From Tepidanaerobacter syntrophicus (GTDB taxonomy: Bacteria > Bacillota > Thermosediminibacteria > Thermosediminibacterales > Tepidanaerobacteraceae): a DNA stretch of 64,000 bases. This document shows positions 26,689 to 35,550 of the stretch, piece after piece. Location: NCBI RefSeq assembly GCF_001485475.2, contig NZ_DF976999.1, forward strand, positions 1 through 64,000, read 5' to 3'. Made by a program: the position numbers and the translations under genes. The notes below the pieces were generated by a model. It had not been told where the DNA came from. It saw nothing but the letters and a program-made list of their open reading frames with translations, and did not search any database. Numbering within the stretch: position 1 is the stretch's first letter; each line of letters starts with the position of its first letter.

Positions 26689-27714
26689 TTATTTGTTTTT
26701 TACTAATACAAAATTCTTAAACATATGATCTATAAGTAAATAGCTGTCGGCATGCTTTGCATACCCTTTCCAGCTATTTATAGACCTTTTTATCTCCTCT
26801 AATGTCATTTCTCCATTAGCATATTTCCTTTGATATGCTTTCAATTTTCTTTTCATTTTCTTTTTACTGCAATCTCTTATTTTCATATGAGTTGACCATA
26901 TTTTGTAACCACAAAAATTGACTCCATTTTTAACCGGAAATATTTGCGTCTTTTTATTTAGTTTAAGTTTCAGCCTCTCATCTAAAAATATTATAATCTC
27001 CTTTAGGGCCTGTTGGGCCTCTTCTTTGTTTTTAAATATTAGGACCCAGTCATCCATATATCTAACATACATCTTTACTTTCAGTTTGTGTTTTATGAAC
27101 ATATCTAACTGATGTAGATATAAATTAGCAAACCATTGGGATGTATATGATCCTACTGGTATTCCTGGATCCTCTGTTGTGTCTAATATAACTTTTGTAA
27201 GCCACAAAACTTCTGGATCTTTTATTTTACTGGCCACAATGTTATAAAGTATTGTATGGTCTATGCTGAAGAAGTAGCTCTTAATGTCGCCTTTAAGAAT
27301 ATAAGGTCTTTCCCATTTTGCTTCTGCAGTTTTTAAGAATTTTTGCACTCTATATGCTGCTCCATGCATTCCTTTGCCTTCAATACATGCATAGGAGTCA
27401 TATATGAATGCTTTCCCAAATATAGGGATGATAAAATTCTTTACATACCACTGGTGAATTACTCTATCTCTATAAGGGGCTGCCTTAATAAGTCTTTTCT
27501 TAGGCTCGTAAATAGTAAACTCCAAGTATTCTCCTGGAGCATATGTTTTATTTTTTAATTCGTTATACAGTTTTATGATATTGCCTTCTAGATTCATTTC
27601 AAATTCAATTACATCTTTTCTAAATCTTTTCCCCTTTTTAGCGCTCTGATGGGCATTTAATAAGCTGGAGAATGTTAATGCTGATTCGAATAAATTCTTA
27701 TATGTTTTTGCCAT
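26689..27714 (-). CDS. DGR reverse transcriptase
   Basis: 341 residues with the RT palm and fingers: ILKGDIKSYFFSID (first catalytic Asp, about 143), GIPVGSYTSQWFANLYLHQLD (about 184-204) and VRYMDDWVLIF with YMDD at 219-222. The stretch GSYTSQ in motif 4, where retroviruses and group II introns have a QG, is a recognised mark of DGR reverse transcriptases. There is no maturase or endonuclease domain. Copies TR RNA with random bases opposite adenines. It overlaps avd by 17 bp, so the two are coupled. Confidence 0.96.
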   Translation of the reverse strand: MAKTYKNLFESALTFSSLLNAHQSAKKGKRFRKDVIEFEMNLEGNIIKLYNELKNKTYAPGEYLEFTIYEPKKRLIKAAPYRDRVIHQWYVKNFIIPIFGKAFIYDSYACIEGKGMHGAAYRVQKFLKTAEAKWERPYILKGDIKSYFFSIDHTILYNIVASKIKDPEVLWLTKVILDTTEDPGIPVGSYTSQWFANLYLHQLDMFIKHKLKVKMYVRYMDDWVLIFKNKEEAQQALKEIIIFLDERLKLKLNKKTQIFPVKNGVNFCGYKIWSTHMKIRDCSKKKMKRKLKAYQRKYANGEMTLEEIKRSINSWKGYAKHADSYLLIDHMFKNFVLVKNK

Positions 27715-28072
27715 TCCTAGTTGATTTTATCCATCCACCTAATATTTTTCCTATTTCATCCAGCCTCCTAGCCCATTCGATATAGTTTTTATTAGATATA
27801 TACTTATATTTATGAGCTAATCTTACTAAGACTTTTTGTAGCTGCACTTCTGCATCTATCATATTGAGCATTTCTAATCTTTTCTGACTATTTCCATATA
27901 TTTTATTAGCTCTTAAAATATATTTAAGTGTATCAAACATGCTGTTTTTAAAACTAGCTGCCATAGCATACTTTTCACTTTTGGGGAATTTCCTTATTCT
28001 ATCATAGGCGTATTCAATCAAATCTACATACTTTTGGTAGATTAGGAGCTCTTTCCTCTGTGTCTGACCCAT
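27698..28072 (-). CDS. avd: DGR accessory variability determinant (Avd), four-helix bundle
   Basis: 124 residues, basic and all-helical: MGQTQRKELLIYQKYVDLIE, FPKSEKYAMAASFKNSMFDT, LNMIDAEVQLQKVLVRLAHK and WARRLDEIGKILGGWIKS. This matches the S23-like four-helix bundle of Avd proteins, which form a pentamer and bind the RT and template RNA. Start ATG at 28072 follows AGGGGTG; a GTG three codons upstream overlaps it. Placed directly before the RT. Confidence 0.88.
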   Translation of the reverse strand: MGQTQRKELLIYQKYVDLIEYAYDRIRKFPKSEKYAMAASFKNSMFDTLKYILRANKIYGNSQKRLEMLNMIDAEVQLQKVLVRLAHKYKYISNKNYIEWARRLDEIGKILGGWIKSTRNGKNI

Positions 28073-28091
28073 GATGAACACCCCTTCTGTC

Positions 28092-28316
28092 TTAGCGAAT
28101 GCATCTCTTGTTTCTTATCTCGTCTATTGTTTCTCTTTGGCCAGAATACTCAAAGCCAAAATCATTTATAATAATGTATTCCTCTTTTCCTTCATAAGTA
28201 GTCCCTTTGATGACTAATTTATCCTGATTGCATAGTTCGCATACAGGCAATAACTCTACAAATAGATTGGATATTATGCATGAAAGTTGGTCTTTTGTGC
28301 AAGCGAACTTCTCCAT
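28092..28316 (-). CDS. Hypothetical 74-residue protein between the collar fibre and avd
   Basis: Not recognised. It has a CELC pair (LLPVCELCNQDKLVIKG) and a beta-rich C-terminal half (KEEYIIINDFGFEYSG). It sits 2 bp after the collar-fibre gene and 20 bp before avd, so it may belong to the tail module or be a DGR accessory. The frame is coding-like and cleanly packed between neighbours. Confidence 0.55.
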   Translation of the reverse strand: MEKFACTKDQLSCIISNLFVELLPVCELCNQDKLVIKGTTYEGKEEYIIINDFGFEYSGQRETIDEIRNKRCIR

Positions 28317-28318
28317 GT

Positions 28319-28996
28319 TTATATTGCTAGTCTTTTCCCTGCTTTATCCCATATTCCTTCTACAACTTCATCCTCTGTAATGTCATCAAAGTTGACTACA
28401 AATATATTGCTTGTAAAGTTGTTTAATGCTGCATTTTTCAGTATTGCTACTTCTACCCCCAGCATTAATATATCGTCAGCATTTTTCTTTACTGTCTCGT
28501 CTGTTCTTCCTTCTCCGGCTAGATCATTGAAATCTTCTCTTGTTGCGTATACAAGTGAGTCATCTACCTCTATTACAAGGTTTTCAGCATTACCTACAAC
28601 TGTAATTAGCTGCAATAATATATCTACTGAATTTAATGTTTTAGGTGGTAAGAAATCTGCGTACATTCCTGTGTTAGTTACGCAATAAAGTATTTCTCCT
28701 TTATCTGGATCCTCTGCATAGATTCCTATTTCTCTAAGGAAAAATCCTTCTTCTATGTCTTTGTTTGTAATTACAGTTTGGATTATAGAAGTGCCATCGC
28801 CTTGAGTTTTGATGTCATTTATCGGGAATGATGTTTTGTAGTTTATTAAATTTGTTAGAGTGTTTAAATGTTGGCCTTCCCTTAATGCTCCATCTCCTAC
28901 ACCTACTCTTGTAAATTTCAGTAAAGTTCCTGATTGTACTTTTGCTTGTAGCTCTATACCATCCCTCGTTAAAACTAATTGACTGAAGTTAGACAT
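28319..28996 (-). CDS. Tail-collar fibre protein (P2 gpH N-terminal type)
   Basis: 225 residues. The N-terminus NFSQLVLTRDGIELQAKVQ, GTLLKFTRVGVGDGAL and FFLREIGIYAEDPDKGEILY is the phage tail-collar fibre domain (DUF3751) that attaches fibres to P2-like baseplates. The usual long fibre shaft is missing; the protein ends after a short helical part. Distal binding may be carried by the DGR target. ATG overlaps the stop of tail protein I. Confidence 0.85.
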   Translation of the reverse strand: MSNFSQLVLTRDGIELQAKVQSGTLLKFTRVGVGDGALREGQHLNTLTNLINYKTSFPINDIKTQGDGTSIIQTVITNKDIEEGFFLREIGIYAEDPDKGEILYCVTNTGMYADFLPPKTLNSVDILLQLITVVGNAENLVIEVDDSLVYATREDFNDLAGEGRTDETVKKNADDILMLGVEVAILKNAALNNFTSNIFVVNFDDITEDEVVEGIWDKAGKRLAI

Positions 28997-29733
28997 TATT
29001 TCACCTCCGAAGTAATTGTTTTCTTGCTAACTCTCTTATTGGCTCCAGCTATATTTATATTGCCTTTAACTGTTATACTCTCATTTATTATCGCCGGCTT
29101 AATGGTCATGACTTTACTTTGTCTATAAGTTATTCCTGCGTATATTCTTCCGGATACGGTTATATCTTCTATCTTGTATGGGTTGAAGATCATTGTCTTA
29201 AGTTTCCTGGACCCAACTCCAATCCTAAAATCCATGACCCGGTCATGTTCTATTACTATTTTTTCTAGCCATGACCTAGTGTTTTTTACTGTATTGATTG
29301 CGTCAATAATTTTAGTATATTTTTCTTCGCTATCTATTAAATCTCTTGTGTGTATCTTGAACATGTAAGGTTTTCCATCATATTCGAACCATTCTTCGAC
29401 CTGTCCTTTTCCGAATATCTCTGTCACAATTTCTTCTACGGCTGCTGGAGTGCCTTTTCTTTTGTGCCATCTTATTGAGTTTTTAACAAGCGTTCTTCTT
29501 ATTTCAAGAGGTAAGCTTGTATCATAGAAATCGACATGTCGTTCCCATGCCAGAAGATCCACCAGGTCGCTCTCCAGTTCGTCTATTCTAGGCATTATTA
29601 TGCAGTGTTTGGCCTCATTTACAACTAGCAAAAATTCATCGTCTACTGCCTTTGAGGCTGCTATTATATCCGGGTCGTGCCGTAAGTTTGGCGGCAAGAG
29701 ATCTAGGAGCTTGACTTCATATATATCAATCAT
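28996..29733 (-). CDS. Phage tail protein I (P2 gpI-like baseplate)
   Basis: 245 residues with LLPPNLRHDPDIIAASKAVD, WERHVDFYDTSLPLEIRRTL and RWHKRKGTPAAVEEIVTEIF, the signature of P2 gpI baseplate proteins. The C-terminal extension is beta-rich. The start at 29733 (MIDIYEV) follows GGAGGG; five codons upstream an ATG lies inside that motif. Confidence 0.9.
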   Translation of the reverse strand: MIDIYEVKLLDLLPPNLRHDPDIIAASKAVDDEFLLVVNEAKHCIIMPRIDELESDLVDLLAWERHVDFYDTSLPLEIRRTLVKNSIRWHKRKGTPAAVEEIVTEIFGKGQVEEWFEYDGKPYMFKIHTRDLIDSEEKYTKIIDAINTVKNTRSWLEKIVIEHDRVMDFRIGVGSRKLKTMIFNPYKIEDITVSGRIYAGITYRQSKVMTIKPAIINESITVKGNINIAGANKRVSKKTITSEVK

Positions 29734-30862
29734 CTTCAAGCCCTCCATAAGTTACGGATACATTTTCAGCGACCGCAACCTGGTTTTTCTCTAGTTTTGC
29801 GAACACTGGTTCTACTATTTCAATCCTTTTTGCCCCAGCCTGAATAATTCTTGCGATAAGTTCAGACGGATTTATATCTCGTCCTATCTTTGATCTTTGC
29901 CATATTTGAAATTGAGATATCGCATTATCTACCCTTTGCCTTATAGATGTTTCTGCGGTCTCATCTTGGGTTCGAATATAATAGGTTAAGTTAATATTAT
30001 AGCTTACTATATCCGGAGCACCTACCAACACATGGTCAGTTAATGGTCTTTTGTCTTTAGCAGATAAGTATTCTTTTAATCCATCTAAAAACGCTTGGCC
30101 AGGTATTTCTCCATTTTTAAGAAGAACTCTTATATCTACAGTGCCAGGGCCTGGTGAAGACACTGCAACATCTTCTATAAGCTGGCTGTATTTTTTTGCA
30201 AAAAACACATATCCTAGTTCTGATCCAGCTGTGCTATATCCTTCAGGGGCTAAGTTTATCTTTTCCCTGTAACTCTCATCGTCTTCCTCGTCGGCGCCAC
30301 CCTGACTTGTGTCTGTGTTCACTACACTGGCAATCCATGGGAGAGGGTCGACGAGTATATTTATCTGCCCGGGCGTAAAGCCATTTCCTATTTCGCCGGC
30401 TACGGTGCACTCATTGACAGCTATAACTTCCGTTGCTCCAGCCGGCACTTCGATTGTTTCTAGAGTTTGAAAATATACATCTTTTTTTGACCTTACCCGA
30501 GTGCCGGCGGGGATATATTGTATTGTTGGCAAAGGTGTGCTTAAAATATATTTCATGGTTACGGTTGCCTTTTTTGCATCAGCTCGCGGAACATCATGAT
30601 CTGCGCCCTTATGATCAAGAAATGGCCCTTTTGCATACTTTAGCAGATTTTGTTTTGCTGAGTAATCTATTAGCTGACGAAGTTGAAACTCGCGAAGTGC
30701 CTGGCTGTATAGCCATATTCTTATCGGGTCTCCTGGGAATAGCTTTTTAACTTCTCCGGTCTGCTCATAATATGCCTTTTCATAACCGGAAATAGTATCC
30801 GCCAATATTTCTTCAATGCTTTTTTGTGCAAAACTGACATCAGGGAGCTTATCGAGGTGCAT
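29726..30862 (-). CDS. Baseplate J family protein
   Basis: 378 residues of the P2 gpJ / baseplate_J family, which forms the wedge of contractile tails: YIPAGTRVRSKKDVYFQTLE, GQINILVDPLPWIASVVNTD, QGGADEEDDESYREKI and the C-terminal GRDINPSELIARIIQAGAKRIE. Directly follows the gp25-like gene (2-bp gap) and overlaps tail protein I by 8 bp. Confidence 0.93.
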   Translation of the reverse strand: MHLDKLPDVSFAQKSIEEILADTISGYEKAYYEQTGEVKKLFPGDPIRIWLYSQALREFQLRQLIDYSAKQNLLKYAKGPFLDHKGADHDVPRADAKKATVTMKYILSTPLPTIQYIPAGTRVRSKKDVYFQTLETIEVPAGATEVIAVNECTVAGEIGNGFTPGQINILVDPLPWIASVVNTDTSQGGADEEDDESYREKINLAPEGYSTAGSELGYVFFAKKYSQLIEDVAVSSPGPGTVDIRVLLKNGEIPGQAFLDGLKEYLSAKDKRPLTDHVLVGAPDIVSYNINLTYYIRTQDETAETSIRQRVDNAISQFQIWQRSKIGRDINPSELIARIIQAGAKRIEIVEPVFAKLEKNQVAVAENVSVTYGGLEDD

Positions 30863-30863
30863 C

Positions 30864-31190
30864 TTATGCCACCCCCTCTTTAAGTGTAAAAGTGACCACT
30901 GGAATAATCACTCCATCCTCATTATTCCTGGCCGTCTCGATGAAATCTACTTTGGTAACGGTTACACGCGGTTCGTTCCTATGGATAGCCTCAATTACTT
31001 CCGTTGATGTTCTGGCTTTTGCTATTGGCAAAGGCTCATCAAGAGGTGGAGTAATGCCAAATTCCCTATCAAGTGGCACTGAATATTTCGGAGTTGTAAG
31101 GATTGTATATATATTTTGCTTGATCTCATCTAGGCCGGTGGCACCAAAATTTATGCGAAATTGCGAATTTGAGCTTACGGTATATTCCAC
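30864..31190 (-). CDS. GPW/gp25 baseplate wedge protein
   Basis: 108 residues. NIYTILTTPKYSVPLDREFG followed by PPLDEPLPIAKA is the gp25-like lysozyme-fold wedge protein (P2 gpW, T4 gp25) that contacts the sheath and baseplate. It is normal length for this family and lies in the P2 order. Confidence 0.92.
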   Translation of the reverse strand: MEYTVSSNSQFRINFGATGLDEIKQNIYTILTTPKYSVPLDREFGITPPLDEPLPIAKARTSTEVIEAIHRNEPRVTVTKVDFIETARNNEDGVIIPVVTFTLKEGVA

Positions 31191-31203
31191 AGCACCACCA
31201 CCT

Positions 31204-31593
31204 TTAAATATACTCTTCCAGTGTTAATTCCACCGAACTAATTAACACATTGCCTCTATTATCAATATGAGTCCATTTTTGAACCTGAGATTTTATAACC
31301 CATTTATTCACTCCTATGCCTTTTCCACCAATAACAAGCGGAACGGCTTCTCCTGAACGTGCAAGTGCTATCAATTCATCCATCTCTTTTCTAGGATTAA
31401 TTCCGTATGCTACATCAAAGCGTATCTCAAAAGTTATCACATCCAGATCCGGGCCTAAAAACTCAGATTTAGGTTTTTGCAAATGTATTTCATGTTTTGC
31501 CCATCTACCTTCGGATGACCTTTCAAATTTGTCGAATGTGCGAACCGTCTCAGCCGATACAACAAAAACTACATTCCCTAAAGCTCCAATCAT
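31204..31593 (-). CDS. Tail protein U-like (P2 gpU)
   Basis: 129 residues. It reads IGALGNVVFVVSAETVRTFD, ARWA-like KHEIHLQKPKSEFLGPDLD and GVNKWVIKSQVQKWTHID, as in gpU/Phage_P2_GpU domains that terminate or cap the tail tube. It sits between the V spike and gp25 genes. Confidence 0.85.
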   Translation of the reverse strand: MIGALGNVVFVVSAETVRTFDKFERSSEGRWAKHEIHLQKPKSEFLGPDLDVITFEIRFDVAYGINPRKEMDELIALARSGEAVPLVIGGKGIGVNKWVIKSQVQKWTHIDNRGNVLISSVELTLEEYI

Positions 31594-31606
31594 GAAATCA
31601 CCGCCT

Positions 31607-32080
31607 TTATTGTGGCTTACCTAGCAATGGGTGCGTGTGATTCTTTAGACTTATTCCGTCTGCTATTACATCACCGGTTACGTTTACATCTTTATTTGCC
31701 ACGATATTAATTGGCCCTGTTGCATTAATAGTAAGGGTGCTCTTTGAGCTGTCGTATTCTATTTTTGTTCCATCCTTGAAAACTACCATTCTTTTGTTAC
31801 GGTCATCAGTAGGAGGCCTATCTTCATCGTTATACACGGACCCTATGATAAATCCTTCGGCATTTCCGGTGGGCAAAAATATGCATACTACCTGTTCACC
31901 AACATCCGGCATGTAGTAATCTTTGTTATTGCGCGTTTGGCGTTGTAAAACTACTAGGTTATGTGATACTACATTTTGAGCTCCAAAAACCACTCTCGCA
32001 GTAGATTTTGAAGGGTTAACCGAAGAAACTACACCGACCTTTATTATGTTTTTTAGCAATTTTAATAAATGGACGTTCAT
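31607..32080 (-). CDS. Baseplate assembly/spike protein V
   Basis: 157 residues of the gpV family: an OB-fold (VGVVSSVNPSKSTARVVF, YYMPDVGEQVVCIFLP, GFIIGSVYNDEDRPP) followed by a beta-helical spike (TLTINATGPINIVANKDVNV) and a C-terminal HTHP. Forms the membrane-piercing tip of the tail. TAATG overlap with the D gene. Confidence 0.9.
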   Translation of the reverse strand: MNVHLLKLLKNIIKVGVVSSVNPSKSTARVVFGAQNVVSHNLVVLQRQTRNNKDYYMPDVGEQVVCIFLPTGNAEGFIIGSVYNDEDRPPTDDRNKRMVVFKDGTKIEYDSSKSTLTINATGPINIVANKDVNVTGDVIADGISLKNHTHPLLGKPQ

Positions 32081-33102
32081 TAATACCCCTCCAATACTCT
32101 TCGAAGCTCAAGCTCTGTAGTATAACCCGCGCTCCCGCCTTCGTGTTTAGCCTCAGTTATAAAATATTTGCCATCAAATCTTCCCCAGCCTTTTAGATTA
32201 ACCGTCACGCCGCTTACAAACCGAACATCCCCTGATAATTTAACATTGAAGGTGGTTTCTTCCTTGTTTTTTTCTCGCAAGCTTTTCTTCGCCAGCCGTT
32301 CAGCCTCGCTATAACTTGAAACCCTTTCGTTAATGACAAGGGTCCTCCCAACCTTTGGGCCATTGGGCGGGGTGTAAGTATATATGATGGGCTCTTTCTT
32401 ATCTGACGCTTGATATTCAACCCGGCAAGCTGAATATATATCCCGAGTCTTAGAATTTCCACTATAGCTGATTACATTAGAGGATCCACGGGTAATAGTT
32501 GCAACCGGTTCCTGTTGCTCATATTTGCTGTCGTCAAAAATGATTATCGTTTTATTGGTAACTTTCAGCGATAGCCCGGCTTCTTCGCAAAGCCTTTGAA
32601 GAAATGCAATATCAGTTTCTTCTGTCTGCTCAATCCTGTCATATTCGGCATCATATTCAGTATCAAAAAACAGCTCCAGGCCGGATCCGCTAGCAATGTC
32701 GCTTGCCACGATAGATAGTCTTGTATTTTCCCACGCCCTATTCTTGTCTTCATCCCAAAGGGACGATGATACCGGCACCGAGACGCCTTTTATAGTCACA
32801 ACATCTGGAGGGCCCTGCAGGTCAATATCGTCTATTTCAAACTGGCCCAGAGGCAGTCTTTGAACCTCTCCCTCGTAATTCCAGTTTCTGGTTATTATTT
32901 CGGCTGTAAGTGTAGCGCCCTTTTCGGGGAACCAGCTGGCTTTCCAAAGATCTTCTTTATCGTCAAGATTGATTTGCAAGTCATCAGCCTTACCATTTGC
33001 ATAGTCGCTATATGAAAATCCAATAAGAAACCTCCTCAGGTCTGCACTGATGTTCTTGTTGTTGTAATTCACATTAAGTGTTGCTGTCCTCGCCTGAGCC
33101 AC
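32080..33102 (-). CDS. Tail hub protein D (late control D/gp27-like)
   Basis: 340 residues of the phage late control D / VgrG-N family. Recognisable: the ADLRRFLIGFSYSDYANGKADDLQINLDD start, DIAFLQRLCEEAGLSLKV and GWGRFDGKYFITEAKHEGG. It forms the baseplate hub that holds the spike. Confidence 0.88.
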   Translation of the reverse strand: MAQARTATLNVNYNNKNISADLRRFLIGFSYSDYANGKADDLQINLDDKEDLWKASWFPEKGATLTAEIITRNWNYEGEVQRLPLGQFEIDDIDLQGPPDVVTIKGVSVPVSSSLWDEDKNRAWENTRLSIVASDIASGSGLELFFDTEYDAEYDRIEQTEETDIAFLQRLCEEAGLSLKVTNKTIIIFDDSKYEQQEPVATITRGSSNVISYSGNSKTRDIYSACRVEYQASDKKEPIIYTYTPPNGPKVGRTLVINERVSSYSEAERLAKKSLREKNKEETTFNVKLSGDVRFVSGVTVNLKGWGRFDGKYFITEAKHEGGSAGYTTELELRRVLEGY

Positions 33103-33106
33103 TAGA

Positions 33107-33307
33107 TCACCTCTTCCAGGGCGGTAAAGTCTCCGGTGAAGGAATCTCTATATCTGGAATTCTTAATTTGATTCCTGCATCGAAAATTACAGTTTTAAGA
33201 TGCTCTGGGTTGGCTTCAATAAGTTTATCAGCATATATCTCTGTTCCGTATACTTTGTATGAAATCATATCCCACGTATCACCTTGTATCGTTGTATATA
33301 TACTCAT
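33107..33307 (-). CDS. Tail protein X (LysM-like)
   Basis: 66 residues, MSIYTTIQGDTWDMISYKVY, IYADKLIEANPEHL and KLRIPDIEIP. This is the P2 gpX/LysM-type small hub protein. It overlaps the 3' end of the tape-measure gene by 4 bp (ATGA). Confidence 0.9.
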   Translation of the reverse strand: MSIYTTIQGDTWDMISYKVYGTEIYADKLIEANPEHLKTVIFDAGIKLRIPDIEIPSPETLPPWKR

Positions 33308-35547
33308 CGAAACGCCAACCTCTCTTCCTGTCGTTTTAACATTTTTAATTGCTCAATAAGGCTTCTATTGCTAGTTTCAAGAGCCATTTCAACTTGCGGC
33401 CTGACGTTCTCACCGCCGGTAACATATATTTTGGGTGAGTTTTGGATTTGAAATATTACATCACCCCTGCCGGTTTTGGCGGTTTTTATGCCTAATAATT
33501 CACCAGTCTTCGCCCATAAAGACATGGCTTTTGATGATCCATCTATCGGAATTACCGCTTCAGGCCCTTTTTCAGCAAACCACGCTAAATGAGGCTTTGA
33601 AAATATGCCGCCTTCAGCATGGCCAGGAATCTCAATCGATACATTTCCACTTTTGCCCTTGCCTTTACCGAAATTAAAGAGGTTTTTGAACCAGTTTGCC
33701 TTGTCTCCAAGCCATTTGAATATTCCTGAAAACTTTTCCCTTATCGAATCTATAAAGCGTTGCAATGCTTCCAATGGTGAGTTCCATATAGTGGAGAACC
33801 ATTCTCTGACAGTATCCCAGTTTTTGATAAGTGCATAACCTGCTGCTATTAGCCCCGCAATTGCCAATATTACAAGCCCGATTGGGTTTGCGCTCATAGC
33901 CGTATTTAAGAGCCATTGGGCAGCTGTCCAGGCTTTCGTTGCTATAGAAATGGCCATTATTTTAGCATGATAAAGAATAAGTCCGCCTACGTTCAAAAGG
34001 CCTCTTCCAAGGCTCATGGCCGTATTCCATAGCCACTGGGCACCTGTCCAGGCTTTTGTCGCTATAGTAGCAGCTTTTTGAGCAACTTCAGCTTTTTTGG
34101 TCCAGGAATAAAACTTTACAAACGGCGTTATAACTATCCCGGCAACATATCCTAGGCCTGTTATTGCAACGCTCATTCCTAACACTGCTGCGGTTCCTGT
34201 TACTATTAACCTTGTGAGCTCCGGATGTTTTTCCGACCATTTCGTAATCCGGTCAATTACTACCATGCCTTTTTCCGCAAGTGCAGAAACATGAGGCAAA
34301 AGTATACTTCCGATATTGATGCCGAATGCCCTTGCATAGTTCTTCAGTAGCTGCAATTGGTTTGCAGTAGTTTCAGATCTGGCCTCAAATTCCGCTAACA
34401 TACTTCCAGTATATAATGTGGCATCGCCGACTTTGTTGAAGTTTTCTTCTAGTGCCTCAAGATTTGTAAGTAAGGGTGCTAATGCTCCTATGCTTTCTTT
34501 GCCAAAGAGTTCCCTCATGACCGCAGCTTGTCTTTCTTTAGGAAGTTTTTGCAAAGCTCTTAAAACCTGCATTATTGCACCTTCGGCATCTTCCTGCATT
34601 GCTATGGCCATTTTCTTGGCATCAAGACCAAGTGTCTTGAATGCTTCAGCCTGCTTCTTTGTTGCGCTTTCACCGGCCGTTAATGACAATATAAGATTTT
34701 TGATTCCGGTTGCTGCGACTTCTTCTGAAATACCCGTAGCAACCATTGTGGCACCAAGAGCAGCTATTTGTGCTGCAGCCGCACCCCCTACATCTCCCAA
34801 GGGACCTATTCTTTGAACAACTTCAGATATTTGAGGAGCTGAAGCTGCAGTTGTGTTGCCAAGATAGTTTATTTGGTCCGCCAGCACATTCACTTCATCC
34901 TGGGTCATTTTAAAAGCTGACCGCCATTCTGCCATAGTTTGGCCGGCCTCTTCAGCGGTAATATCAAACGCGACTCCCATAATAGCAGCACTTTCCGCAA
35001 ACTTTACAAGTTCGTCTCTTGCTATTCCCGCTTGTCCTCCAGAGGCAACTATTTCAGCAAGGCCCTCAACGGTCATGGGAATGCGCCTTGATAACTCCAG
35101 TATGTCTTGTTCCATTTCTTTAAATTGCTGCGGTGTGTCAAAGTCTACTACTTTTCTTACATCAGCCATACTTGATTCAAAATCCATTGCGAATTTAACC
35201 GGAATACCTACTGTTAAAGCAGTTTCAATTGCCCCTAACATTCTTGAGCGCATCTCTTTTCTGAAAGTATCTACTCTTTTATCAAGCTCAATGGCCCTGG
35301 CAAGGTTTTTCTGCGCTCTTTCGGCACGCTCAAGCTCTGCAGAAAGCTTTTTATGGGCCGCCGCATATTCTTCAGTGCTAATTTTCCCATTTTTTTGGGC
35401 CCTTTCCAGCTCCCGGATTTGGGATCTGATGTTTGATATGTTTTGGTTCATTTTTTGCAATCGGTCGCTGGCGGTCATAAAAGCACTGTTCAGGGAGGAA
35501 TTCACTCTTCCTGCTAGCTCAAATGCTATTTCAAATACCTTGGCCAT
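33304..35547 (-). CDS. Tail tape-measure protein (TP901 type)
   Basis: 747 residues. An N-terminal coiled coil (LQKMNQNISNIRSQIRELER) leads to the TP901 core (ADVRKVVDFDTPQQFKEMEQ, IPMTVEGLAEIVASGGQAGI, AEWRSAFKMTQDEVNVLADQ). Then come hydrophobic helices and a C-terminal GHAEGGIFSKPHLAWFAEKG. The hydrophobic part includes a duplicated block (KAWTGAQWLWNTAMS and KAWTAAQWLLNTAMS) also visible in the DNA at 33899-33955 and 34020-34075. It sets tail length and forms the ejection channel. Confidence 0.93.
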   Translation of the reverse strand: MAKVFEIAFELAGRVNSSLNSAFMTASDRLQKMNQNISNIRSQIRELERAQKNGKISTEEYAAAHKKLSAELERAERAQKNLARAIELDKRVDTFRKEMRSRMLGAIETALTVGIPVKFAMDFESSMADVRKVVDFDTPQQFKEMEQDILELSRRIPMTVEGLAEIVASGGQAGIARDELVKFAESAAIMGVAFDITAEEAGQTMAEWRSAFKMTQDEVNVLADQINYLGNTTAASAPQISEVVQRIGPLGDVGGAAAAQIAALGATMVATGISEEVAATGIKNLILSLTAGESATKKQAEAFKTLGLDAKKMAIAMQEDAEGAIMQVLRALQKLPKERQAAVMRELFGKESIGALAPLLTNLEALEENFNKVGDATLYTGSMLAEFEARSETTANQLQLLKNYARAFGINIGSILLPHVSALAEKGMVVIDRITKWSEKHPELTRLIVTGTAAVLGMSVAITGLGYVAGIVITPFVKFYSWTKKAEVAQKAATIATKAWTGAQWLWNTAMSLGRGLLNVGGLILYHAKIMAISIATKAWTAAQWLLNTAMSANPIGLVILAIAGLIAAGYALIKNWDTVREWFSTIWNSPLEALQRFIDSIREKFSGIFKWLGDKANWFKNLFNFGKGKGKSGNVSIEIPGHAEGGIFSKPHLAWFAEKGPEAVIPIDGSSKAMSLWAKTGELLGIKTAKTGRGDVIFQIQNSPKIYVTGGENVRPQVEMALETSNRSLIEQLKMLKRQEERLAFR

Positions 35548-35550
35548 CCG

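Noticed and set aside
26689-27714. Group II intron or retron reverse transcriptase
   Set aside because: No maturase domain or intron RNA structure, and no msr/msd-like RNA; the TR/VR pair and Avd identify a DGR instead.
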